From NCBI GenBank assembly GCA_963691815.1, contig OY829645.1, positions 12,216,556-12,280,555 of the forward strand: 64,000 nt of DNA, in the 5' to 3' direction. Shown here piece by piece: positions 9,394 through 21,592 of this stretch; the first letter of the stretch is position 1, and each line of letters starts with the position of its first letter. The position numbers were made by a program, and so were the translations under genes. Below the pieces are notes generated by a model. The model had not been told where the DNA came from. It worked only from the letters and a program-made list of their open reading frames with translations, and searched no databases. The DNA is from Echiichthys vipera. Taxonomy: Eukaryota; Chordata; Actinopteri; Perciformes; Trachinidae.

Positions 9394-12300
9394 TCCTTTC
9401 TGGGAACCATCACCTTATCGTGGTGGAGAGGTTTGTGTGTACCTGTGAGGGCAGTATTGTCTGGAGCCTGGTGCTCCTGGTAGGGTCTCCCATGGCAGAG
9501 TGGTCACAGGTGAGTGGCTGGACTAAGAATGGTTCAGAAAGACTTAATGGACATACAAGAGAGAGGAAGAGAGACCCTGTCCGGAGGAAGCCTGGGGTCC
9601 CCGTCTGGAGCAAGGCCCAGACGGAGGGCTCGCCGGCAAGGGCCTGGTGGTCGGGCCTGCCAAGGAGCCGAGCTGGGCACAGCCCAAAAGAAATGATGTG
9701 GCACCTCCCCTCTCTCTGTCTTGCGGGCCCACCACTCACAGGAGGAACTGCTAGGGTTGGGTGCGCTGCTTCACGGATGGCAATAAAACTGAAGGGCCAG
9801 ATCCGGGCAGAAGAGGCTGGTTCTGGGGACATGGAATGTCACCTCTCTGTGGGGGAAGGAGCCGGAGCTTGTGCGGGAGGTGGAGCGCTACTAGTTAGAT
9901 CTGGTGGGGCTTACTCCCATGCACAGTCTCGGTTGTTGGAGTTCACCCCGGTAGATGAGAGGGTCGCCTCCTTACGCCTGCGGGTGGTAGGGGGGAAAAC
10001 TCTGTTTTTGTGCATATGCACTGAACAGCAGTTTCGGAGTATTCAGCCTTCTTGGAGACCCTGAATGGAGTCCCGCATCGGGCTGCAGTAGGGGACTCCG
10101 TAGTTCTGCTGGGAGAGTTCAGCGCCCACATGGGCAACGATGACGACACCTGGAGAGGTGTGATTGAGCTAAATCCGAGCGGCCGCTTGTTATTAGATTT
10201 CTATGCTAGTCATGGATTTCTGTGCTAGTCATGGATTGTCTATCACAAACACCATGTTTGAACATAAGGATGCTCATAAGTGTACGTGGTACCAGAGCAC
10301 CCTAGACCAAAGGTCGATGATCAATTTTGTGATCGTATCATCTGGTCTGAGGCCGTATGTTTTGGACATGCGAGTGAAGAGAGGGGCAGAACTGTCAACT
10401 GATCACCATCTGGTGATGAGTTGGGTCAGAGGATGGGGGAAGATTCTGGACAAACCGGGTAAGCCCAAACGGGTAGTGCGGGTGAACTGGGAACGTCTAG
10501 AGGATGCCCCTGTTCGAGAGATCTTCATTGACCACCTCCGGTGGAGCTTTTCTGGCATCCCTGTGGAGGTTAGGGGCATTGAACCGGATGGCAATGTTCA
10601 AAGCTTCCATTGCTGAAATTTCGGTGGTGTGCTGTGGCCTCAAAGTCTTAGGTGCCTCAAGTGGTGGTAACCCTCAAACACCATGATGGACACCAATGGT
10701 CAGGGAAGCTGTCCGACTGAAGAAGGAGTACTTATGGTATACGTTATCCCGGAAGACTTCAGAGACGGTTGCATGGTACCAACAGGCCAGAAGGGCTGCG
10801 GTGTCAGAAGCAAAGCAGCGGGTGTGGGAGAAGTTCGGAGAAGTCATGGGGAAGGACTTTCGGGCGGCACTAAGGTGCTTTTGGAAAACCATTCGACACC
10901 TTGGGAGGGGGAAACGGGGAACCGTCCAAGCTGTTTTTCAGTAAGGACGGGACGCTGGTGAGAGAACTTTGAGGAACTCCTTAATCTGACTAACACCCCC
11001 TCTTCTGCAGAGTCAGAGCTCAAGGCTGATCGGGGATCATCGTCAATATCTCTGGCAGAAGTCACTGAGGGAGTAAAACAACCCAACAGTGGCAAAACCC
11101 CAGGAATTGATGAGATTCGTCCAGAAATGCTGGAATATTTGGGTTTGGAGGGGCTATCTTGGTTGACATGTCTCTTCAAAATTGTGTGGAAGTCTGGGAC
11201 AGTGCCAAGGGAGTGGCAGACCGGGTTGTTGGCTCCCCTGTTCAAAAAGGGGGACCAGAGAGTGTGTGCCAATTACAGGGGTATCACACTACTCAGCCTC
11301 CCTGGTAAAGTTTACTCCAAGGTGCTGGAAAGGAGGGTTCGTCCTATAGTCGAACCTCAGATTGAAGAGGAACAATGCGGATTTGGTTTGGATGTGGAAC
11401 AACTGACCAGCTCTTCACTCTTGCAAGGATCCTGGAGGGGGCCTAGGAGTATTCCCATCCGGTCTTCATGTGCTTTGTGGATCTGGAGAAGGCATATGAC
11501 CGGGTCCCCCGGGAGATACTGTGGGTGGTGCTGCGGGAGTATGGGGGGAGGGGGTCACTTTTGAGGGCCATCCAATCTCTATACACTCAAAGCAAGAGCT
11601 GTGTTCAGATCTTCTGCAGTAAGTCAGATTCGTTCCCGGTGGGTGTTGGCCTCCACCAGGGGTATCGCCAATTCTGTTTATGATTTTCATGGACAGGATA
11701 TCGAGGCGTAGTGGTGGGGAGGGGTTGTAGTTCGGTGAGGATCTCATCTCTGCTCTTTGCAGATGACGTGGTCCTGAAGGCGTCTTCGGCCAATGACCTT
11801 CAGCACTCACTGGATCGGTTCGCAGCCGAGTGTGAGATGGCCGGGATAAGGATTAGCACCTCTAAATCTGAGGCCATGGCTCTCAGCAGGAAACCGGTGG
11901 ATTGCTTACTCCGGGTGGGGAATGAGTCCTAACCCAAAGTGAAGTACCTCGGGATCTTGTTCATGATTGAGAGGACGATGGAGCATGAGTTTGGCTGGAG
12001 AATCGGAGCAGTGGGGGCGGTATTGCAGTCGCTCTACCGCACCGTTGTGACAAAAAGAGAGCTGAGCCGGAATGCAAATTGAATGACCGGTCAATATCAA
12101 TTTCTACCGTTACCTATGGTCATGAAAGCTGGGTCATGACCTAAAGAACAAGGTCACAGGTACACGCGGCCGAAATGGGTTTCCGCCATCCGTGAGGAAC
12201 TCGGAGCAGCGCTGCTGCTCCTGCCTAGGGAGGTGTTCCAGGCACGTCCAGCTGGAAGGAGGTATCAGGGAAGACTCCACTAGGTGGAGACATAATATCT

Positions 12301-12444
12301 CCACACTGGCCTGGAAACGCCTCGGGATCCCCCAGTTAGAGCTGGTTAATGTGGCCCGGGAAAGGGAAGTTTGGGGTCCCCTGCTAGAGCTGCTGCCACC
12401 GCGACCCGATCCCGGATAAGCGGTTGAAGATGAATGAGTGAGTG
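9394..12444 (+). mobile_element. RTE-type (Expander/Rex3-like) LINE, nearly full length, with 10-bp target duplication
   Basis: AAAAGAGTGT occurs at 9384-9393 and again at 12445-12454, bracketing 3051 bp. Inside are an AP-endonuclease region and an RT region in RTE-like order. The 3' end is GGATAAGCGGTTGAAGATGA followed by short GAGTGA repeats, shared with the SINE copies in this window. The intact target duplication shows this is a complete insertion even though its coding capacity is decayed. Clade naming (RTE versus RTE-X/Expander) needs a database comparison. Confidence 0.75.
9700..12420 (+). pseudogene. RTE-type LINE polyprotein pseudogene (endonuclease and reverse transcriptase)
   Basis: Endonuclease blocks are visible: an LLGEFSAHMGND motif near 10105-10145, where GDFNAH is expected and the catalytic Asp is replaced by Glu, and ELSTDHHLVM near 10390. 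RT blocks follow: SGKTPGIDEIRPE near 11090, ANYRGITLLSLPGKVYSKVL near 11270-11330, FVDLEKAYDRVPRE near 11470, and LFADDVV near 11755, which keeps the catalytic DD. A C-terminal stretch ending LLPPRPDPG lies near 12400. The blocks fall in different frames and are separated by several frameshifts and stops, so no functional protein can be made. A short tandem duplication (about 22 bp) is seen near 10198-10240. Confidence 0.75.
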
Positions 12445-12454
12445 AAAAGAGTGT

Positions 12455-13574
12455 CAAACATTTGATATGCTGTTAGTCACAGTTTATGGGTGCTGTTTGA
12501 TGGCTTTAAAGGGTGCACACCATTACTGTTTGCATTTATTGTTAAATCATTGCAGTCTTTTTATGCTTTAAAATATGTAGTGTTTTTCTCACAAGAAAAT
12601 ATACCTGCTGTAAATCTCTCCAAATGCTACTGCATATATGTACAGAAAAACTATTGCTGCTGTTGTTTCAAGAGAAACAAGCCTTTTCAGTTGAAAGCTT
12701 TTGCAATAACCTAGTGATAATTAATCTTTCAATCTAAATATTGATTAACTCACCAGTAAACACAAAGAAATTAAATGTCAATGATATTACTTGCAGCGAT
12801 CTGAAATTGATCACTATCATTCACGCCTCAGACAAAAAATAAATATAACTGGCATTGTCATTTACAGGAGCGATCAAAATTAGAAAACAAAGAATTAATT
12901 CTTGATTTATTATGAAATACTATTATTATTTAGTGTTCATAACCAAAGCACTTCAACAAACCCTTTAAAAAAACAGTATTTCAGAATAAATCAAGAATTA
13001 ATACTTTGTTCTCTAATTTTGATATCCACTGTATGTATAAATAGTCCTACAATAAACCCACCCACCCACACAAACTCCTCACCACCTATAGAACTGTCTG
13101 TGGATCTGTATCCCTGCACTGCCTATATGTCTATATGCCTATATGCATTATTGCAGAAATATTATTTCAGGGCTGTACTTATCTGACATCATCTGTCAGC
13201 ATAGGTTTTTGCACACTATCACACTTTCCAGCCCCAGGAATTATGTCCATGTTCTACAATCTGCCATTCCTAATCTGTTCCTCATTTTGCTCAATATAAC
13301 CCTATCACGGTAAACTGTCTGGTTGACTACCCACTAACCATACCTTGCTCTACAATCGTGACCACTCTGTATGCAAAGCTGTCTCACTATGTAACTGACT
13401 GAATGTTCAGGGGATGATATATAAATATATATTTATATACATACCGTGTGCTTTGGAGAAGAAGAAGATGTGTTATGCATGTAATGTCTTATTCGGTTGT
13501 TTATGGTACATGTTCCTGCAACTTTCAAACCCCACATCTTAACACGGAGACAGGACCTATTAAATTACGTTGCA
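12455..13574. other. No gene seen
   Basis: AT-rich sequence. A 25-bp motif around 12890-12910 recurs as an inverted copy near 12985-13010 (GAATTAATTCTTGATTTATT and its complement), so a small hairpin-forming element of about 150 bp may lie at 12875-13025. Confidence 0.3.
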
Positions 13575-13675
13575 TTTTTTAGCTGACACTTTTATCTAAA
13601 GCAACTTACACTAAGTGCAGTCAACCATGAAGTACTACCCAAGAAGTGCAGGAATCATGTGAGTACATAATAATT
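13575..13675 (+). repeat. Interspersed repeat fragment (TTTTATCTAAAGCAACTTAC type)
   Basis: The stretch resembles a widespread fish repeat with the core CTGACACTTTTATCTAAAGC followed by AACTTACA and a CAACCATGA tail. I recognise the core from general knowledge of fish genomes, but I do not assign a class. Confidence 0.35.
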
Positions 13676-14500
13676 GATCAAATAGGCAAAGTAAGATTTA
13701 TACACATTTTTTTTAACCTACAGTATAAACTGTTGACCCTTTGATGTCTCACAGTATCCTAGAAATGTACATAACAATAAGCTAGGATCTTCACATCAGG
13801 TACTCTAACCTTGTTTTCAGCATATAATACATCACTTTGTTCTTTGCATATTCAGAATCTTCGAGGTGAAATTGGATGCAAGGTTTATCTGTTATTTATC
13901 TGTTTCCCTTCATCTCAAGGTTCAGCCTTAGCACACACTAACAATTCTTGACTGACCTTTATATTCGTTATTAAATGATTGTTATTCACCTCAACACAAT
14001 TTTTATTTCTGCCTGTTTGATGTTGTGGCAGCCCCTCAAAAAAAGATATCTGCATACATGGACAATGGATTTACATGTTTTGTCACATGACCACGTTAAA
14101 TTATTAATTCATGTTCATGTTCTCGTGTCTCGATGTCATCTACAAGAATATCTGTTCAGTAATTAAAAAGACAGTAGGCCAATATATTTTTCATGCATTA
14201 GGGTCTGATAAATTTCAGTGTAGGCTATGCATAGCAAGTAAGTAGGAAGTAAATATGCCTATTTAATAAGATTATTGACCAGCTGTATCTCAGTTGTAGC
14301 CAAAGAGGGCTTCAGCTCCATTCTAACGAGTACCATTCAGTAGTATAATTTTGTAGATAAAAAAATCAAACAATAATCTAGAGACGGGGACAGTGTTTTG
14401 GGATTTGGGAAATGTAACTGCAGGACAGAGGCCCACAGTCACTGCTAAGAAATAAGGATGACAAACTGAACAGGAGTTGGGCGGGGAACAAGAGCGAGAG
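13676..14500. other. No gene seen
   Basis: AT-rich, with no supported feature. Confidence 0.4.
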
Positions 14501-14524
14501 GCAGATAGGAGCTGGTTTTGTCGG

Positions 14525-14558
14525 TTGTGTGTGTGTGTGTGTGTGGGGGGGGGGGGGG
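14525..14558. repeat. (TG)n-(G)n microsatellite
   Basis: About eleven TG dinucleotides run directly into a 14-base G tract. The ORFs across it come from the repeat. Confidence 0.9.
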
Positions 14559-15119
14559 CGACGTGGCTCTAGACCCGACTCTTGATTTTAATTCAGCAGG
14601 CTCACCTCCCTCCTCCGCTCCTGGGCTCCACATCCGTCCAAAAGGCAGTTTATTTTTTATTATTATCAACATCCACTTAATTCAGCTACAATTGGCCAAA
14701 GTTGTCTTTTGAGTTGTAATGAAATATTAGAGCTGGCTGTAAATATTCTCTAGTTTCAAAGAGGTGGACTGGTGCTAACATATTATGTTGATGTTAGAAA
14801 TGATTACATCAAAAAATCTGTCCCCTGTCTGTCTGTGACTTTAAAGGTATAGGAATATTTTAGGAGTAAAACACATTAGCTGTGCACAATCTGGTTTTCC
14901 TGTATACCAATATTCTATATGCACCTGCTTTTCATAGCCAATACTAATTAGATAATCGATAATTTCACATTTTTTTATTTTTAAAAGAAGTTCATCAGGC
15001 TAAAATGAAGTGAGCAAAGATGTAATGTTGTATTATCCAATAGTTAAGACCAACCACTGAATCATAAAATACCCTGCTTATTGAATTATATTTGGCATTA
15101 TCATTAAATACATAATCTA

Positions 15120-15303
15120 CCCATTTTAATCCAGGTCTTTGTCATGGCAATGTGGGCATTGTATTCAGATGAACAGATTTCAGCACATCTGCGATCCTCC
15201 GTTCCTCAGGGACTTCAGCTATGGAGACTGGCCAAACACCTTTCATCTGAACCGATTTAATGCCGATTTTAAGTGCCTTGACACAGAACTGGATTAAAAT
15301 GGG
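15120..15303. mobile_element. 184-bp MITE with TA duplications (Tc1/mariner-like)
   Basis: CCCATTTTAATCCAG at the left end and CTGGATTAAAATGGG at the right end are perfect inverted copies. Similarity continues for about ten more bases (CTTTGTCA against TGACACAG). Both ends are flanked by TA (15118-15119 and 15304-15305), the target duplication of Tc1/mariner elements. There is no coding capacity, so it would depend on a transposase elsewhere. Confidence 0.65.
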
Positions 15304-15305
15304 TA

Positions 15306-17327
15306 AAGTATCCCTTTAACATGTTTCTCATTTAGACTTACTGAATATTTATATACACAGAACTGGAGCTGGGAGAGCAAGCCATTTAATGAAATGAGAG
15401 TGAGACATTTTAGTATTTTAGGATGATGGTGCGAGTGTCTCTTCTCAGATTTCTGTCAGGAGCTGTAGGTACATATTTGATTGTCTGAATGATCTTGGTT
15501 GAGTAAATTCAACTGAGAACGTTCCTGTAAACTATGATGAGATTAATAATTTCAGTAAATGCAATTAATGTTTTGGTGTCTTATTGAAGTTATAATCCAT
15601 AATCGTTTGTTTCTAGGGGCCTCTTTGACGGTAAGATGTAACTGTGATGCAATATGTTTATTGGTGGAAAAGATTTAAGCATTTTCAACCCATGTTATTT
15701 TGCCCTTCTTCACTTTCGATTTCGATTAGTGTTTTGTTTCTTTTTCATTGGACTGGAAGTTGAACAGTCTTCTTTCTCTGTCTGTTGATCCTCCATTGTG
15801 AGTCAGCAGTAAAGACCTGCGGCGGTCAGACACATTAGAGCGAGCCTCACTCAGAAGTTGGAGTTCCCCATTTCAGGTTACAATGAAACACAGCATATGC
15901 TTCAGTGACAAGCTCCACCTGGGCAGACCAACTGCTTGCATTAAGGGAGGGAATGTCACCACAGTGCTTTCATTCATGGGTCATATGATCAATCACCATT
16001 GTTTTAACTCACTCTTTGATAAATAGGAACTTAAAAGACGATTACTAGATTAACTAGATGAAAATCTTACAGATTCTAACTTTAACAAAGATTAATATTA
16101 AACATAGTAGTAGTACATATGAATCCTCAGAAATTACCAATACAAGCACACAAAGGTATAAAAGCTGCAAACTGAACATATCAACTGACTGGGGTGGCCA
16201 AGGTGGGTCACAGAGCTAGAGTGGGGTGGCCATGGCAAAGCAAACCTGAAAGAATGGCATGTGAAATGCGTTATTAACTAATGCAGAGATGATTCATAAT
16301 TGAAAAAAAAAAATCATGTTACCATCCATTGTAATGTTTGTAGCCCTGGTTGATGCAACATAGAACAACACTAAAATGCAGTTAGCATACTATTCACTCT
16401 TTTCTATTCCACTTTAACCTAACACAGTCATCTAGAAGCCTTGATTATTTTTAAAATCTTAATTAGTAATTATGTTCATGATAGGCTATACATTTGATAC
16501 ATTTCCAGTTGAGTAATGCCCTGATCACATATCATTCATCACTTACCATTTAGCTTTGATTCTTCATCTGCGTTCACAGCCTTTCAAAGCTGTATCATCC
16601 AGTTTATATACATCTACACCTGCTTTTATCTAATCAGACACTCATAATGTGCAAATAAGGTGTGTCTTTGTTTTTACAGGTGTCTCTTTAAAATACCATA
16701 ACAGACTGTGGTAACTGTTCATGTTAATGTTCAAATGTTCAGAAAGTCACTGTTCAGACTGAAACTTTGAGATTTTCTACAGGCCAGTGAAGTAAACATG
16801 TCATTGTTTGTGATGTTGTGAAGCCTGTGGCATGTCAACTTCCCATGAGAGTGAGCCGCGGGAGTATAACTGCAGATTGCTGAAAGCTAGGGGGGGCTGT
16901 AGTGATTGAAGGAGGAAAAGAGTTGGGTGGATAGTATGAGAAGCTAGCGAGCGGCTAGTGTGGTCTGTACAGAGTTTGGTTCTTTGTTTTGCCGTTGGCT
17001 ACGGCCCACAGTAGGCTGTGTTCATTTGAAAAGTTAAATGTATGTTTCGGGTTCTGAGTTTTATCTTTGAACGCCAGAGAACACAGATGTGTAAGACTAA
17101 AATGTTTTAAATTAACATAATTTCTTATGGTTTGGCATTAATCATCTTCCCTACAAACAGCAGTATTATGAAAGGCAAACGTGATGAGGAAGGAGTGTGG
17201 GAGGAAATCTTATTTTTTGGCTTCGGCCCACAGTAGACTGTGTTAATTTCGGCAATAAAACCGGCTAAGGTGTCAATGTCCAAACACAACACATGAGCAC
17301 CGATTATTGAGGGATACTACAATGACA
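15306..17327. other. No gene seen; one internal near-repeat
   Basis: No coding region is supported. The motif CGGCCCACAGTAG with flanking similarity occurs at about 17002-17030 and again at about 17223-17250, suggesting a small internal duplication inside an unrecognised element. Low-complexity A runs occur near 16305. Confidence 0.3.
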
Positions 17328-17346
17328 CCCCCCCCCCCCCCCCCCC
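17328..17346. repeat. Poly-C tract (19 bases)
   Basis: An uninterrupted C run follows AATGACA. Homopolymers of this length are prone to assembly length error. Confidence 0.9.
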
Positions 17347-20300
17347 GTCTTCATTTAAAAAAAACAAATCATGGCAGTATCTCCATTACGTCAACAAAGC
17401 TAATGCTAACTACTGGTTGGTTTCTGGTCGGGATAACAAACTAGTAATGTGAAGTTCAACTACTTTGAACTGCTTCTAAGTGCTAAATTAAGTATTCACA
17501 CACTCAGCAGAGAAGTCAATATAATTTATCAAATCAATGACCATAACTCTCTAAGGGTAAATGTTATCTTTTCATTGCTGGCCTGAGGGTGTCGGCGACA
17601 GGTTCGAGGCTGCCGGCGGTGGCGTGTGCATGTATGCCATTTTCGAGACATTTGATGACCAGAGATCAGTTCTTACAGCCACAGTCCTACCATTACTGTA
17701 GAAGTAGAAAAAACAAACTGGTCCTGTATCAGCAGATTAGCTGATATCATTGATTGAGCAGCGTTTGTCCCAACCTTATGTTGATGAACTTCACCAACAA
17801 CCTATCAGATCTGAGGTGGCTACTGGGGTTGCCAATGCGATTTTAGGGGTGGCCGACCCCTACAATTGTCATGTGGTATAAAATGATTGACTTTCAAGGC
17901 GTCGCACCATTAGTGCTGCCAGGGCTTAGCTCTGCAAAAAACAATTGTGATTGGTTAAAAAAATCCCAACAGTCGCAAGTGTTTTTCCCCTTTACCTGAA
18001 TGTTAACTTAACCATATACTTACTGACTTATAGCCTGACAATGAAACACTATGCACTCCCTTAATGTCTGACAAATACTTCACAAAGATTCTGTGAACAC
18101 TTTTGATACAACACAGACTTGAAAAAAAGTTTCACCCTAAAGTTTTGCTATAAAAAGGTTACGCAGCTGACACTCAATATCCTAATGGCACATTATTAAG
18201 TAGGTGGATTTCAATCTCATGGCAGAACGTTTCATTTTTGCCTGCACCTGTTCCAACACTGTGCGAGCAATCAAAGCTCATTCAAACATCCTTTTGATAT
18301 ATGAGATGGCTCAGAAGACTTGGGAGTTTGTTCCCACAGGCAGACTGGAGCACCTTTGAGCTCTAATGATGTAAACTGTTTGAAAAGAGTACAGTCTGCA
18401 GTTGCATCTAAACTTAATTGCTCCTTCAACAAGGCTGCGTGTAAAGCCGCTTTCCTGCTTCAGCACTTAATGAGAGAGCTACCGTTGCGCTGCAGTCAAC
18501 ATACCTCTTGTGTTACCGTGGTGGTAATTAGAATTCACTTGAGTGCGTGCTGGTATGGAGTAAACCCAAAATCGAACCAGCAGATCAATGTCCGTATTGA
18601 CGATGTTTGTGGTTATACTGGTTCCAGGAATGACCCATGAAGAGAGGAGAATCTGTTGTGAAGTAGGCAAAACATCAACATGCTTCCAAAACATGTATGT
18701 ACTTGCACACACCTGTGCATCACTGATATCTGTCTCTGAATATCTCTCCCTCTTTCTTATAACTTTATAGCCTTTATCCATGCAGACACTTGTAAACATA
18801 CGGGCAACATTTATGCACAATATCGACAAGCTGGCAATCAAACCGAAGTCCAGACTGAGCACATGAAACAGGAACAATGTGGTAGTCTTCAGGTCTTTTC
18901 AGACCAAACGCAAAGAGGTTGTGCAAATAAATTGCAAGTCAATTGAAAAATTAAAAACCATGGCAGCTGGGTTACAAACTTTCTCAAATAACAGAACACT
19001 CAAATGTGTTCCTTCAAACATTTAATGCTTCTTTTTTTAAGGCAGTGCATTAACAGAATATCAAGTCATATTTCATCAACCCTGCATAGATGACAGTTTG
19101 ATCTGAGTTTCATGAGCCGGTAAGTTCTGCTGAACAGATGTGCAGACTGGACAGTGACTGTCAGTCATCGTCTTAAACCCGCCCCACATGAGATAAACGG
19201 CTGTGAAACTGCCTGAATGGGAGAGGGGCCAGATGATTCTGCCAGAACAAATGAAACATGAGTTTGGCAGATTCCAGGCTAGAGTAGCCAACAAAGGAAG
19301 GGTAAATACACTTTGTTGTGAAGGTTTAAATATAGAGAACCATTGTTCTCATTTCTTAGCTGGTGCTATGGAATAATGTTGTCATGTTGGTAGAAAACTG
19401 CATAATTCTAATGGGTCATGCATATCCTTTACATGATATCTGCGTGTTTTAAATGTCTTTGGATGTGGATTTTTTTCAAAGGAAAATGGACTTTCCAGCT
19501 TTCAAACACCCCACGTGCAAAGGGTAAGGAGAATGAGGACTTACAAAGCCCCTCTGTCAACTTCACCATACACTGTAAAGTAAAGTGATTACAATATATT
19601 AAGGAATTCAGAAGCTGCAATCTACAGAGCCACATGAAGCAATGCAGTTTCAAGTCTGTCCTCTGAAATAATTTAATATAATGTTTAGTAGAGGTTTAAT
19701 GGAGAATTCCTTTGAACAACTATTTAAATGTAATTAATTGACAGATGATGTTCAATGTATTGCTATTGTTATTATCAGTCTTCTGTCTTGCACCCATCAC
19801 CACCTGAGTGTTTGAAGCCAGGTTCTCAGATAATTGGCCATCACTGGATGTTGGTTAACCATGATCCAAAGCAACCAGTGCAATCTCCCTCTCTTATTGA
19901 GATAACATTATCAGTGGCTGAAATGTTATTATGGTTTTGATCTGATCACTCCAAGAAAGACCAAAATTAGAACCAAAGCACCCCAGATCGTTTATCCTTC
20001 AGAATGTCAATCCTTTTCAGTAGAGGTGTTAACACTGAAGTGTTTTCCTGTCTCAGCTCTCTGCAGATTGGTATGAACCCTCTCCATCTGACAATGTGCT
20101 GTCAAAATACAGTCACTTCACTGGTGCTTTGTGGATTTACACTCGAGAATTTATCACCTGACTAGCTGGCTTTGCATTATTCATTGAGCAGGGAGAGTGA
20201 GACCACAATCTGAATGCAGACAACGTTGCATTCACACTCAGAGCCATACAGTATGACAGCATTGTCTTCACAACACCCTTGTTAAAACTCTGCTTTGGGT

Positions 20301-21592
20301 AACATGAGGCAAAGACAACCCGTAGCCTCATTGCAGTCCTTGCTGCATTTGTTGAACAATAACAGTGGAGAAAAATTGAATTAATTTAAATGCCCTTTAC
20401 ATGCATTTCTCCTTGGTTTACAACTAGTAATGCCTGCCACATGAAACAACCACATAACACTATTTAGGTAAATGAAAACATTTATTGTGATATATGCTAG
20501 GGGTGCATCTGTTCAACAAGCCCATGGTTCGATTTTTATTGCAGGTTTCAGGTGACACTGTTTTCAATGTTCTCTATTTTGTCAGCTGTAAGAATACCAT
20601 TTTCTTTCATTCAGAGGTGAAATTAACAAATATACTTTTAAAAGAAATTGTGTTCTTTGTGCTTGTCCTTAATTTGAAAAATAACCAATTAATTCAAAAA
20701 TAACAATAATTTAACAAACTAGATTGTTGAGTCAAAAATATTTTTGAATTAGTTTCTATACCATTACTAAACCAAGCATCCTATGTATGTACTTTGTACA
20801 AGTCACAGCTGGTAGGATAAAACATAGAGTTGAATGATGATCAGGACAGCTTTTATGTCAAAAACAAACAAAAATCTGAGTATACATCATCAGTATGTAC
20901 AAACAACTACAAAAAGGCATCCTAAAAAAAGAACAAGATCAAAACTGTGCATACATCAAAAAAGGGACATGGAGATTAAAAAAAAACACAACTTTCTGTA
21001 GTTACTGCTCCATTCCATCTCTTGAAGTCAAATGCAGCTTGGTTGTATCTGGTGGTTTGTTGTTGCAGGCTGGCTGGCAGGGCTGATCACTTAAGGTAAG
21101 TGGGAGCACCTGGGCCACTCCTGCCAGACACATAAAAACTGCCACCTCAGGCCACTTTGCCAAGACTTTGCTCACGTGTTGTGTTTGGTTTCTTTAGTAT
21201 TTTACAGGAGTTGCTAATCTACTGCTTCATGAATCTGTTAGTTTGTTGGTTAGTTTTGTTTGTATTTACCCTTTAAAACACGATTGCATTTGCATTTTTC
21301 CTACATAAAACAATGAAAGGTGATGCACTGTAATCTGTGTGTATTCCATGTATTTATTTCAAACAGTGAAGTTGGGGTGGAGGTCCAAAAATACAGCAAT
21401 TTCACCTGGACAAGCAGGATTAATTTCCTGTGGCCGTCCTGCCAAACCACCACTTTTTTTCTAATCATAGCTAAGTCGTTTAAATGCTTACCCCTAACTG
21501 TCACCTTTTGTAGGCTAAAACCGGTCATGTAATGTTAGTTTTTTTTGCCTAAATATAAGTGACACCAAAAGCAACTGCCATGGTCCAGTTCT
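17347..21592. other. No gene seen
   Basis: About 4.2 kb of AT-rich sequence. ORFs of 60-130 codons at 18320-18880, 19076-19650, 20137-20330 and 21301-21530 overlap on opposite strands, have no family signature, and match chance expectation. Confidence 0.4.

Noticed and set aside
9390..10064. 224-codon ORF as an independent gene
   Set aside because: It runs through the 5' part of the RTE-type LINE in mixed frames; only scattered parts match the endonuclease.
15860..17880. Possible hAT element from recurring GGGGTGGCC words at 16190 and 17860
   Set aside because: No matching inverted ends or 8-bp duplication could be found.
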